Part shown: positions 10,436-21,149 of the stretch, piece after piece
Layout: each line of letters begins with the position of its first letter
How positions within the stretch are numbered: the stretch's first letter is position 1
NCBI GenBank assembly: GCA_963971405.1
Contig: OZ020492.1
Span: 17,638,204-17,702,203 of the forward strand
Direction of reading: 5' to 3'
Source of the DNA: Psococerastis gibbosa
Lineage: Eukaryota > Arthropoda > Insecta > Psocodea > Psocidae
DNA: 64,000 bases
The notes under the pieces: model-generated
What the model was told of the DNA's origin: nothing
The model's database searches: none
What the model saw: only the letters and a program-made list of their open reading frames with translations
Position numbers and translations under genes: made by a program

Positions 10436-10992
10436 TAGATGGCGTGTTTGCCGTCTATGAAGGGTTGGATAGCGCTGTTAAAGAAGATTATAAACAGCTG
10501 AGAGCTACTACCCTTTTGGGGATATTCTCGGTGAATAAATTTTCGGCCTATGAACAACTTATGGCTCGGAGACTCCGAAGGGGAGAAACCGTAGACGGGG
10601 TTGTTTCGGATTTAAAGCGGTTGGCCAACTTGGTCGATGATTTTTTAGCAGAGAATTGGGTGCAATGTGCGTTGGTACAGGGATTACCCACCGATGTGCA
10701 GAGACAGTAAAAGGCGGCTTGTCGTCTGGACAAAATGTCATTAGCTGAAACCGTGGAACGGAGCCGGTTGCTATTATAAGTACTGTGCAATGGGAGACGG
10801 GTGCTGTGGCACAAGTGAATAAAAGTGAAATTTTATTAATATGAACAAAGAAGAGAGAAAGTGCTTTATTTGTAACCGAGTGGGACATTTTGCCAGACAA
10901 TGTCCAAAGAAAACGGACAAACGGACCTGTTTTGAATGTGGCCAGGAAAGGCATTTGGCGGCTAGTTGTCCTAGAACACCAAAAAACGAGTA
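10436..10992 (+). pseudogene. Gypsy gag with two zinc knuckles
   Basis: The open part to 10710 encodes a gag-like helical region (YEQLMARRLRRGETV, VSDLKRLA, VQCALVQGLP). After stops and a shift, 10841-10992 encodes 50 residues with two CCHC knuckles, CFICNRVGHFARQC and CFECGQERHLAASC, which bind RNA during packaging. The upstream gag start is lost in the minisatellite. Confidence 0.75.
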
Positions 10993-11004
10993 GGTCAGGC
11001 TGCA

Positions 11005-11400
11005 TTGAGTTGCGCAGGCAGTCAAATGACCAGGAAAGCGCAACTTCCGGTTTTAAGTATAACAGCATTTGGTAGACGGGTGAGAGCATTGCTGGATAGC
11101 GGATGTTCGATGACATTAGTGGCTCCGGGAGTGGCTAGGAATGGAAAAAGAATGTCAACTGAAAGCAGAATAATTATGATGAATGGTGCCAGTACAGGTT
11201 GTTCATCGCCTTGAGAAGTGTTGTTTGAAATTTTTGGAAAACAAATAAAATTGGTGTGCCTCGAAACAGATTTGTTGCCATCGTACGAAGTGTTGTTGGG
11301 CATGGACGCTATTCAATTGTTGGGAGGCGTGAGAATTGAAGGAAATGGGGAAGTTAAGTTTGGGAGCGGTGATGTTAGTTGCTTGGTAAATGTGTGTGTG
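11005..11400 (+). pseudogene. Gypsy protease
   Basis: VRALLDSGCSMTLV carries the catalytic aspartate (D-S-G), and EVLLGMDAIQLLGGV is the usual C-terminal flap-side motif. The two halves are separated by a stop near 11213. Confidence 0.7.
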
Positions 11401-12797
11401 AAGAGATGCACATTAATGATGTTGATTTTAAGGCGGAGTGGAAAGATGGCAAATGGATTGCGGAGTGGGAGTGGCTTAAAGAAAGGGAGCCTGTATTGCA
11501 CAATGAGGTGGCTCAATATCGTATATCGCAGGAAGCGACCAGGGCATTTGATGAGGAAGTAGTTGAATGGATTTCGTAAGGTTGGCTACAAGCTTATAAC
11601 GGTCCGCACGATGGCGTGTTGCCCCTCATGGCGGTTGTGCAGAGGAATAAGGGTAAGGTTAGGCCGGTACTTGATTATAGAGAGTTGAATCAGTTTGTTT
11701 CTAGCCATACCGGAGAAAGCGAAGTGTGTGGAGAAAAATTACGAGAGTGGCGTCGGATGGGAGATAATTTGAAGATTATTGATTTGAGGAAGGCCTATTT
11801 GCAAATTCATGTGTCTGAAAAAATGTGGAGATTTCAGGTGGTTAAGTATAAGGGACGTGTATACTGTTTAACGAGATTAGGATTCGGGTTGAATGTGGCT
11901 CCGAAAATTATGTCAAAAATTGTGCATAAGGTGTTATCTGCAGATGAGCTTGTGAGGCGTGGGACGGATTCATTTATGGATGACATAATTGTTAACGAAA
12001 ATATTGTGTCATGTGAACAGGTATTCAAACTGTTAGCATTTTATGGTCTTAATGCAAAAGAACCGGAGTCGTTAATTGGTGGAAGAGTGCTGGGGTTGCG
12101 AGTGTCAAAATGTGGTCAGCGCATTTGTTGGGGAAGGGACAACAAATTGGACCCTGTGGGAGCTAATGTGACAAAAAGACAGTTTTTTTCGTTGTGTGGA
12201 CAGTTAATTGGTCACTACCCTGTAGCGGGATGGTTGCGCCCTGCATGCAGCTATTTGAAGCGGGTGACATCTGGAGAAAGTTGGGACAAGCTGTTATCAC
12301 AAAATATTGTTGATAAATTGGTAGAAGTTGTGGATTAAGTTAAGCGTCACGATCCGGTCAAACGAAAATGGAGCGATCCGGCCACTAAGGAAGGAGTTGT
12401 GTGGTGTGATGCAAGCAGTATAGCGATCGGTGTATGCATTGAGATTGATGGCGATGTTGTTGAAGATGCTTCATGGCTGAGGAAACAAGATGGCTCGGCT
12501 CACATAAATTTAGCAGAATTGGAAGCAGTTTTGAAAGGCGTTAATTTGGCTGAAAAGTGGGGGTTGACGAAATTACGCATCATGACGGACTCAGCAACAG
12601 TATACGCTTGGGTTTCCTCGATAGTCTCGAATGACCGGCGCATCAAAACAAAAGGATTGGGAGAGCTTCTCGCAAGGCGTCGCATTGGACTTTTACGAGA
12701 CATCATCTCCGATTGCGGTCTAGACGTAACTGTACGACTAATACGATCGAACGAAAATAGGGCAGATCATTTAACGAGAGTGCCTAAAAATGGTTGA
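11379..12797 (+). pseudogene. Gypsy reverse transcriptase and RNase H
   Basis: One frame with two stops (11577-11579 and 12336-12338). RT motifs: VRPVLDYRELN, IDLRKAYLQIHV (first catalytic Asp), LTRLGFGLNVAP and SFMDDIIV (the Y/F-x-DD motif). RNase H: VVWCDASS (first Asp), AELEAV (Glu), IMTDSATVYAW (Asp) and ADHLTRVP. The catalytic residues are present despite the stops. A one-base shift at a run of A (about 12786) separates this from the integrase frame. Confidence 0.8.
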
Positions 12798-13854
12798 GTA
12801 ACCGTGATGAAGTAGGATTGGTTGCGCTTGAGAAACAAGAGGGCAGAAAACTTATGATTAAGGAGGAACACGGAAAGCACTATCTCGGTGTTGATCGCAC
12901 GCTTTATGTCGTACGGCAGTGTTTTCCCCAGATGGAAGTCTCCAAACAAGAAGTAGAAGAAGTTGTGGCGGAAAGTGGACGGTGCTTGTCGACCGACCCG
13001 TCACCTGTCAAATGGGATCATGGTAGTTTGGAAGTCGGTTGTGTTTGGTCCCGGATTGCATGTGATGTCACCCACTATAAGGACAGCAAGTATCTGACAA
13101 TAATTGATTGTGGACCTAGTCGTTTCATCATGTGGCGATACATTCGGGATGAAGGGCAGGAGAAGTATTTGCAGAGTGAGGACCGCCCAATGAACTGCTC
13201 CTTGATAACAGTCGAACCTTCAGATCGGAAGCAATGAGGCAATTGTTTCAAAAGTGGAAGGTGAAATTAACCTTCCGATGCATCTATCAGCCCAGTGGGA
13301 ACGGAATAATTGAAAGAAATCACAGAACTATTAAGAGGATTGCAGAGAGGAGCCAATGCAGCATATCTGAGAGTGTGTTTTGGTATAATTCCACGCCCCA
13401 TGCACCTGGAAGAAGTTTAACTGTTCCCTACAAATTGGTGAAGGACTATGAGTGGAGATTCCCGTTGTATAGTGATGATATGGACGAGCTCTCGGATTGC
13501 ACGAACAATAAATATGTTGTAGGGGAGAGAGTATTTGTGAAGCCCCAAAATGCTAAGTGTACCACAGAATGGCGGACTGGGACCGTGACAGGAGTGCATT
13601 CAGCTCATGGTGTTGAAGTGGACGGGTTGCCTGTTCATGTGGCAGATGTGCGGAGAGCGCCGGCTGTGATGCAAGGTGAGGAGTCGTCTGACACCAGTGT
13701 GGAACCGCCAACGAAAGAGCTGGGTGAATCCTTAGTGTGAAATGAGTTGCCTGTGGCCTCCGGCGATAAAGAATCAGATGAGGAAGCAGCGCCCGGACGG
13801 AGCCTCAGAGAGCGTCGAAGGCCAGCATGGTGTAGAGATTATGTAATTGGGTGA
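12794..13854 (+). pseudogene. Gypsy integrase and C-terminal tail
   Basis: The HHCC finger is only partly kept (EEHGKHYLGVDRTLYVVRQ). The core shows CDVTHYKDSKYLTIID (first Asp) and, after a frame change near 13210, PSGNGIIERNHRTIKR (catalytic Glu). The region that should hold the second Asp is disrupted. A chromodomain-like or GPY-like tail follows (VGERVFVKP), with an in-frame TGA at 13738-13740. The last piece, SLRERRRPAWCRDYVIG, ends at 13854, a common end for this type of pol. Confidence 0.75.
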
Positions 13855-14480
13855 TGAAGACATCATGGGGGCGTGTAGTAGTTTGAACTTGACGGGAAGT
13901 GGATGAAGTATGAGATTGGGCCGCAAGGGGCGCGGGGGTGTGTTGTTGACGTGTGGGGAATAAAAGCATCAGATTTTTTTTGAGATTTTAATACAATTTT
14001 GAAACGAACGTGGACTTAAGTTCGTACGGAGGTGAATAAGCGGTAGACGTAAAGGCAAGATACATAAAAAAATTGAGATTATCGGCTTTGATCCCATGAA
14101 TTGGAACGGAAAACCGGGAGAGTGTCCGCAAGTAACGGCCCTTGATATCTATACATACCTAATTCACGGCTGCAGCTTCTTCACTTTTCAAGCCAGGAAA
14201 GGTTTAGAGGCCTATATGCGGTTTTGCTTGTAAAGATTTGTTGTTGTTGTTGTTGAAACTCAGAAGCGCTGCGCGATTATTTAGAATCTCCAACTTCAGA
14301 TCACCGATTGTCTAAGTTATTGCCTTTGGTGCTGCATTCTTTCGTTCTTAAATTTTTTTGCCAGTGCTAGTCTAAACTTCTTTGGGTCCATTACGTTTTC
14401 CCTGTGCGAACTTCATCAGTTGTCAATATAAAACTTATGGAGAATTAATAATTTTGAAATTTAATTTTTAAAAATTTAAA
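13855..14480. other. Possible gypsy 3' LTR and unassigned DNA
   Basis: Begins with a G-rich tract (about 13930-13940) and TGTTGTTGACG, compatible with a 3' LTR start. AATAAAAG at about 13963 could be a polyadenylation signal. A short TTG microsatellite lies at 14238-14254. No second LTR copy is in the window to confirm this. Confidence 0.35.
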
Positions 14481-14552
14481 ATGGTTTATTGCTCTGCAGT
14501 TTTTTGCAAAAATGTTTCCAATCCTGGCTCAACGATACGCTTCCACAAATAC
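14481..14552 (+). CDS. Isolated THAP first exon
   Basis: Twenty-four codons: MVYCSAVFC (C-x4-C) and, at the end, STIRFHKY, the N-terminal third of a THAP zinc finger. It stops at a possible donor (GTGTTG) where THAP genes often have their first intron, after the FHxFP-like motif. No matching second exon (Trp, C-x2-H, AVP box) was found nearby, so this is probably a remnant of a THAP gene or transposon. Too short to be certain. Confidence 0.5.
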
Positions 14553-14938
14553 GTGTTGTTTCATTTCTGGAACACAATATTATCATGTTTACTGGCACTG
14601 TGTTTACGCTTGTAGCTTATGAAAAACTATTGTAATCTTTTCATTTTTGCTTTGTGCAATGGTAAATAATTGTCATAATTTTTAATGTTATTTTAATTTT
14701 GAATAAAATACGAGCATTAACTTAACGCCAGTCTCATTACAATAATAAAAAGTATTGTATGTATACCTATCTATGTAGGGCTTCTGCATTTATCATTTTG
14801 TATAGGCGTATAGTACGTTGATAATAAATATCCTGATAGAGCCAAGACCAACTATTTGACTACGGTACTACAAGAAAAAGTATAAAACAGACTAGGCACA
14901 ACCGCACAACACAAATTTAGTACCTAGCTACTTCTTCT
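14553..14938. other. Non-coding AT-rich stretch
   Basis: Nothing recognisable. It would be the first intron of the THAP exon at 14481 if that gene were intact. Confidence 0.3.
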
Positions 14939-15185
14939 AATGCCTTTTCTATCGAACATAGGCTATCATCATGGCAATTTTAGTCATCACTGCTGTACTG
15001 GCCATTTAGGGAATTTTAATACAGTGGGTTCCCGTTGGTTTTTGCGGTTAACTCTTCATTTAGTTCCCCCGAATTTCCCTACCCCGAGAAAAAAGAATGC
15101 CCTGCACAGTAAATACTGTGTTTTTCGCTTATCCCGGCTCAAGGTCGGCCACGTATATGTTCAGATGGCAGATTAGGGATTTTCG
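14938..15185 (+). repeat. Dispersed repeat family R1, copy 1
   Basis: Shares with 55417-55665 a start TGCCTYTTCTATCGAA, a middle part and an end ACTGTGTTTTTCGCTTATC, over about 240 bases; partial relatives lie at 23668-23890 and 62120-62530. The 78-codon frame over it has no protein hallmark and is not conserved in the other copies. Confidence 0.6.
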
Positions 15186-17195
15186 CCCCTGAGACCATAA
15201 TGAATGAATGAATGAATAATTACCGTATATTGAAACTGTAATGATTTAAAAAACGGAAATGAGTCGAAAGGGGAATAATTCGAGCATTAACCACGATTAA
15301 ACACAATTGGGGGCGAGTCAAAATAATATATTGGGTTTTTTGGGGGGTGAGGTTAACCACATGAAGTCAACTTGGGAGTTAAAAGGTGCCTAAAAGTGGC
15401 TAATATGACCGGATAAGGACGAAGTGAGCTGGCAAGTCTCAAACTTGCTCATTCTCTGACTTTCTTGGTGATGAGTTGCTTCGAGGTTGATTTTTTGTGG
15501 TAAGCCCCGTTTAATTAATTTATGAAATTACGTACCGCCGTAGAACCGGTAGAAACCTTAGAAAAAGAAAAAAATAAGCATAAATATTATACACGAAACA
15601 AGTAGGAGCCTAGATAAATGCGTCCATGCGCGATGACGCATGCTTGCCGGCTCAAACCACGTCTGATCAGGAGGAAGTGGAATTTAAGATAATTTAAGGT
15701 AATTACGGTGTGGCTCGAGGAAAAAAAAATAAAAATAAAATTTACTGCTTAATTTTCACGTCGGATGTCGGAAAGACCGTCAAGGTCACAGGAAGGTCAG
15801 ATTGGAGCTGCTCGGCCATATGCAGGACAAGAAAGGAAGACAAGCTACCACTAAATAATCATTAATTGTTTCCTCCATAGCACCTGAAACAGCCACCATG
15901 GGGTAGGAAAAGTTTTCTGGGCCTAAAGCCGGTCGCTGGGGAGCCACAGCTCGGAGCCTGACCATTTAGGCTCCGGTAGCAGCCCGGAGTTCGGATGGGC
16001 GAGATGGAGGAGTGAGCCATGCATAGTTGACCTACCTACGGCCTGCCTAGGGCCTACTACACCCTGCGGAGTATGCACACTCTCTGCGCCCTGCACCTAC
16101 TAGTGGAATCCGAGTACCCTGCCGTGAGCTCTGGTCCGTAAGCTTCTTTCCTTTTATATAATTTTTCCAGTTCGTCAATTTTCCTAAGTTCTGGGCGCAA
16201 ATTTTTGCTACCCCCTAAATTTTCTAAATCATTTAGTCCGTACGTAATTTTTGATGAGCTGACTGCCTTGTCATAATCAGTTGATGACACTCCTGGAGCT
16301 GTCAAACTTCGGGAGCCTGTTCATTCTTGTTCTAATTTACAATATGGTGGTCTAAGAATAGGGACGCTGGGGTTTGCAGCCACTTTTGGAACCGAAAAAT
16401 TGAGGCCCAGACGTGTGACCCGATCTTTGCCTACGGGAAAGGGGCACGCGTCTACCGGTCCTTGTTTGGCAGTAATCATTCCAAAATTGTAGGTTGGCGC
16501 CCCGGGTTCGTGTTTTGATTACGTTTAATTAAAGAGGTCTCTGTTTTGACGCAAAAACGCAGCGTCTCTGTGCTTAGATCACCAGTTTGTCAATGTATTG
16601 TTTTCACTGTACTTACCGCAGTAATTTCGTTGCCACTCTCACATTATTTTGTTTTTGTTGCTTTTGGTAAAAGCGGAAAAGTTTTCCCGGCTGGGTTTAT
16701 TCGGTTAATTTTAAAATAAATAAAAGCTCTTCCAACTTGTTGATTATTTTGGCGAGTCGGCCATATTGGTTTCTATTCTATTGCCCCGTCTAAGACGTGG
16801 TTTTAACTTAATTCACCCGCTATTGCTTGGCGCTGTTTTGAATTTAAAATTATTATTGTACTTTAAATTTGTTGTATTAGAAGAGAGAGATTGTTGTCGC
16901 AGATTTTGTCCAGGTTTCTTTCTGACCTTAACGCTCCCTGAGCTGAGTCTCGGCATGAGGGAGGATGCGGCTCTAGAGTCTAGCGCCGGTTTCTGTCGGA
17001 TTCATCGCGGGAGCTTGACCTCGGGAGCTGCATGTTTCTCTAGTTGTGTTGAGTAGTTTTAAAGCTGGAGTAGGATTAGCTTGGGTGTCGTCTGAGCTAG
17101 CCCGTTTTATTTTTCGTAACACCAATCCCAGGCTAATCAGGCTCCGGGCTTCAGTGTCTTATCAGGACATGTCATCCGTTAGAAAATAGCTACCT
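15186..17195. other. Unassigned DNA
   Basis: A TGAA microsatellite at 15199-15216, a GC-richer block with GGAGCC-type inverted stretches (about 15930-16030) and small open frames without any domain I recognise. The right part, from about 17180, may be the 3' untranslated region of the minus-strand LINE ending at 17644. Confidence 0.3.
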
Positions 17196-17643
17196 TCTTG
17201 AATAGCCCTAAGTATTTTTTATTTCATTTTCCCTAAGTTTCCGAACCTAACTTTCCTAAGTTAAGCAAGCATAAGCATCACAAGCATTTTTATTTAATAA
17301 GAAATAGCAGATCGTGTAACAATAATTAAGAAGAGTTTTATAGCTCCCAAAGTATAATAAATTAAAATAGATAAGTAAAGCAAGTTTTCATAGCAAGAAG
17401 CTAGCATGATAGAAGTGCACAAGCAGTGTACGAGTATAGTAACAGAAATGAACAATAAAGTCTAATTTCACACATGACGTATAAAGGAAAAACTTTACAA
17501 AACACATAGTACAATGCAATACGATACAATTATAACTAAACTAAAAACACTTAAAATCTAACGTTTAACTTTAACAATTAAATAAAAATTTACAAAACAA
17601 ATTAAAATTAGTCCATTGTAAGAAACAATCGGCCAAAATTATT

Positions 17644-17814
17644 TTAGGCATTCCCCAGGAACTCATCAAGCGAATAGAACACACCATCCACCAGGTAAGT
17701 GTGTAATATTCGCCTGAACTCCCTAGCCTCCGAACGCAATCTCCTAATGTGGTCCGGTAACTGGTTGAACAGCAACCTTCCCTTTATTAGAATAAAATTG
17801 TCGGTGCCATGTCA
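17644..17814 (-). mobile_element. LINE reverse transcriptase C-terminal tail
   Basis: About 56 codons ending in a TAA at 17646-17644. They read LLFNQLPDHIRRLRSEAREF and end FYSLDEFLGNA, the typical tail (xLPxxIR...FYSxDEFL) of CR1/Jockey-type LINE polyproteins. Everything 5' of it is missing, the usual 5' truncation. Confidence 0.65.
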
Positions 17815-18009
17815 TAAGGCATCACTCAGTTAAGCTCAGCTAACTCAGCTACTTTTAAAGCAACAAAGAAGGTCCGGATTAACTATTAATGTGATGTACT
17901 AACCGATTTATATTAGGAAATAATCATTCTGAGGTAAATACATTATTTAAGGAAACTATAGTGCAACCAGAATGCGAAAGATACACAATTGACGATTAAA
18001 ATTACTATG

Positions 18010-18280
18010 GACTCACTTTCGACATTCAAATTCACTAATTAAAATAAAATACTTTCAGACCCTTAAATGGATATTCTGCACTGTGTATCATGGCAGTAAA
18101 CCTCAATTTAGTATATGCCGGTGTTAAAAATGAATAAAAAGACATTAAACAGCTTTTAAGGACAAAAACATTAGCATTATATCTTATGGAGATTTTGAAT
18201 TTTGGCCGAAATGCAGTGGCCGCCAGTTTTCCCGTCATTTCTAGTATTTTTCATGATGTTGTCATCGCCTGTTTGCAACA
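18010..18280 (-). repeat. Dispersed repeat, copy B (inverse of 839-1103)
   Basis: Inverse copy of the repeat at 839-1103, with the same order of motifs. A shorter, diverged piece follows at about 18345-18480, again with a GACGACAACAA and GGCGGCCATTGCATTTTCG stretch, so two divergent pieces lie side by side. The THAP exon at 19064 is about 0.8 kb away on the other strand. Confidence 0.6.
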
Positions 18281-18516
18281 TGGAGGGAACATAGGCGAAT
18301 GCTTATCGCTCGATAAGCATAGTAAAACTAGTTTTATTAACTCCATGCAGGCGACGACAACAACGTGAAAAAAATTGGAAAGCAAAAATACGAGAACTGG
18401 GTATGGATATAAAAGCATTGACTGGCGGCCATTGCATTTTCGCCAAAATTGAACACCTCATAAGATATACATGGTGAATTTTGCCAAAATGGCATGGTGG
18501 CGATGTTCTCATGAGG

Positions 18517-19063
18517 AATTAAAATCCGCCTATGCGTAGCCTACTACATTAAAACATAGTTTTCCATCCAGTTTATATGTAGATCAATGGCTCCATGGGA
18601 GGGAATGCAAAAATTTCGATAATTATAAAATTGGCGGGAATGTTTAGCCAACCAGAAGGAAGCATAAAATTTGAATGTGAAAACTAAAAATGATAAGTAA
18701 ATAACTAAGGCACTAAAACAAAAAAAACAATGTATAATTAATTTATTATTATTATTTTTGTTATTGGAATTTGAAGAGAATAATATCGTATCTTTGCATA
18801 TCTTTTTCGCATTCATAGTGATTGGTGAATAATTTTACTTTTCTGAACGGAAACCCAGAACCCTGGTCATTGATATACATGGATTGCTACCACGGCACCT
18901 AGCCCACGCTGAACAAATGTCTTCACTTTTGGTCACGTGACAAAAAGGGGTATTATGGCAAGAAGTGGTTGACTCCATTGCGTTCAATGCGATTTAGACG
19001 TATTTCATTGCCTGTTATTTAATCTATTTACCCATTTATTGAGTTTTTCTTTGGTTTGACATA
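18517..19063. other. Non-coding stretch before a THAP exon
   Basis: AT-rich. No promoter can be defined; TCACGTGA at about 18933 is an E-box-like palindrome of unknown relevance. Confidence 0.25.
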
Positions 19064-19145
19064 ATGGTTATATCTTGCTCTGCTTATAAATGCACTAATA
19101 GGTTCAAGATATGCCGTGAACGGGGGAAAATATTACTTTTCACAA
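19064..19145 (+). CDS. Isolated THAP first exon
   Basis: Twenty-seven codons: MVISCSAYKC (C-x4-C), followed by a basic stretch and ILLFT, ending at a strong donor (A|GTAAGT). Same layout as the exons at 1266 and 14481. The second half of the zinc finger was not found downstream, where poly-G-bearing repeats follow. Either a remnant or the 5' end of a gene whose other exons are lost. Confidence 0.5.
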
Positions 19146-19239
19146 GTAAGTGTTCGCATGGTTTGGTCATTAGTTGAGGCAACATTTATGGGTTTATTTC
19201 AGTTTTCTTAATCATTATGTTAACAAATTGCACACTTTC

Positions 19240-19591
19240 AATTATCCTCAAGACCCTAGCCAAGGGGGGGATCCTTGGGGGGCGGGGGGCGGTCTCCCCC
19301 CCCCCTCGAGAGAAATAGCATTATTCCAGTTAGAATGGATTTTTGAAGGAAATTAAGAGAAATTATTACTCAAGTAAGGGAAACGCGATATTTTTTGGGG
19401 CCACCGCCCCCCCCCCCCCCCGAAAACGTTTTCTGGAACCGTCCCTGCCCCGAAATGAAATGGCTTGACACTAGATAGAATCGGATTTTGAGAGGAAACA
19501 GAAATACCAGTATGTAATACCCAATACCCCCCCCCCCCCCAAAAAAAAATCCTGGCTACGGCCTTGATTGTCCTGTATAATTTTAATACTA

Positions 19592-19639
<48 letters not shown>

Positions 19640-20260
19640 TCAACCTCAAGGCATTTTTTAGTTAGTCAAGTTTAACATTATTTTAGGAAGCTGATAATTC
19701 CAGCAGCCTAAGTAGGCCTAGTCCTGCAGAACCTAAGTTTTGATAGTGAATAAAAATAGCGAAACACTATAAGGCGAATTTACAGAGGAAAAAGGTGTTT
19801 TTATTTCCCATTTGGGCGAATTTCGTGGCTTTCTTGCAAATCACACGTACTGCAAAATGTCTAGAAATTATTAGGCTTATTGATATTGACATCCCTAAAC
19901 CAACAGTATTGGCCTACTACACTGCAATATTTTTTCATCGATGATAGCACACAGAATATTCACATCGTGTAAGCATAATAAGTAGGCTATGAGATTTAAA
20001 AATTCGAATGCCGGTGTTGGTGGATCAGGGACGGATCCAGCTCACCATGGGGGGGGGGGGCAGCTGTGGGTCAAAATAGGAAAAACCTATGTAGTATCGA
20101 TTAAATCAGAGCGTTATAAAAATTAACTTATAAAATGGATTTACTGAATTTTTTTTTGGGGGGGGGGATATCCGCCCCCCTGTCTCCGTCCATGGGGTGG
20201 ATCCAGGGGGGGAACCTGCTGCCTCCCGGTATCCATCCATGGGGTCTAGCCAGAGTGACT
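19240..20260. repeat. Cluster of poly-G/poly-C-bearing small repeats
   Basis: At least five G or C runs of 9-15 bases (about 19265, 19295, 19412, 19530, 20052 and 20158), each beside GGATCC-like or GGCTACGGCC-like tips. These are typical of small non-autonomous DNA elements. An ATT microsatellite fills about 19587-19639. Individual element borders could not be fixed. Confidence 0.45.
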
Positions 20261-20977
20261 ACTTATTATTTTTATATTCTGCTTATTCTAGTTGAAGTGT
20301 AGTCAAGGACAGATGAAGGGGGGAGCTGCCCCCAAAATCATATAAGCTAGCCTGTTGTAAGTTGCCTAACTTATTACGTTATAATGTAAAGGATACTACA
20401 TATGTTTATTATATTTTGAGCCAAATTTCCCTGCCCCCAATGGGCTGGATCTACTCCTGGTATAGGTAGGAGCTTAAATTTAGGAAGTTGAACACTTCAA
20501 ATTTAGTCCCAATGCAATTAAATAGACGAACATGGTTAGATTGGACTAAATAGTTTGGCTATATTTTGTTAAATTGCTGCTTGACACAATTTTTCTTAGT
20601 AACATATTCCTAGCTAAATACTAATAAATCTTCATAAATGCCGGTGTGTGACCATAGAATATTGTTCTATAATAAATAAAAAAATATTACAAAAGCAGAA
20701 AATGTCAATAAATCGTATTAAAAAAAATATTGAAATACATCAAATTTACACGTAAGTGTATATGGCATGGAACGCTTCTGCCATAATATCCAAGATATCA
20801 GGTTTTGTCCGTTGCCGACATCCCTAGCGCTCCTGGTGTGTTTCCAGTGTATATATATATATAGTTCAATGACCCTGGTGGTCACTGACTGGTCAGCCAT
20901 CGCCATTTTTAATTATGAAGTGAATGTAAGAAGAAAGTAATTATAAATAAGAAATAAAATAAAAATTGTGCTTAACA
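20261..20977. promoter_or_regulatory. Upstream region of Nup155
   Basis: The 5' flank of the nucleoporin start codon. No TATA box or initiator can be assigned with confidence; TATATATATATA at about 20850 is a microsatellite. A 5' untranslated exon could lie here. Confidence 0.25.
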
Positions 20978-21149
20978 ATGTATAATGTAACGAGTCTCGG
21001 AAAAAATATGCATAAATCTACATCTCCTCTTATTGCCAAAGGCGTCCATTTGGACGCTATAGCAGAAGCGGGGAAAACTGTTGATGAATTTTTAATGACC
21101 AACGGCAACTTTCCCAACCTAGCTCAACTATTGAACCTGTCAGAGGCAT
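20978..21149 (+). CDS. Nup155: Nup155 exon 1
   Basis: First ATG at 20978 (MYNVTSLG); the upstream in-frame TTG at 20966 is not a plausible start. Encodes residues 1-57, including DAIAEAGKTVDEFL and FPNLAQLLNL, the helical N-terminal extension before the propeller. Donor GTAAGT; ends in phase 1. Confidence 0.85.

Larger units (their letters stand above)
10436..13854 (+). mobile_element. Ty3/gypsy retrotransposon body, decayed
   Basis: In order: gag remnant, two CCHC knuckles, protease, reverse transcriptase, RNase H, integrase zinc finger and core, and a C-terminal tail. This is the Metaviridae order. The frames are interrupted by several stops and at least three one-base shifts. No 5' LTR is visible; the left end abuts a minisatellite. 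A G-rich tract at about 13930-13940 followed by TGTGTTGTTGACG may be the polypurine tract and the start of a 3' LTR, whose far end I could not fix. No envelope-like frame is seen. Confidence 0.8.

Noticed and set aside
10436-13940. Endogenous retrovirus with envelope
   Set aside because: No membrane-glycoprotein frame follows integrase; the tail ends with the usual pol C-terminus, so it is a gypsy retrotransposon body.
14940-15176. 78-codon frame over repeat R1
   Set aside because: Other copies of the repeat have stops in the same place; no coding conservation.
16057-16305. 82-codon minus-strand frame
   Set aside because: No domain, no splice context and no repeat of the peptide elsewhere; not supported as a gene.
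20966-20977. Upstream TTG start adding four residues to Nup155
   Set aside because: TTG is not a normal start in animal nuclear genes; the ATG at 20978 is used instead.
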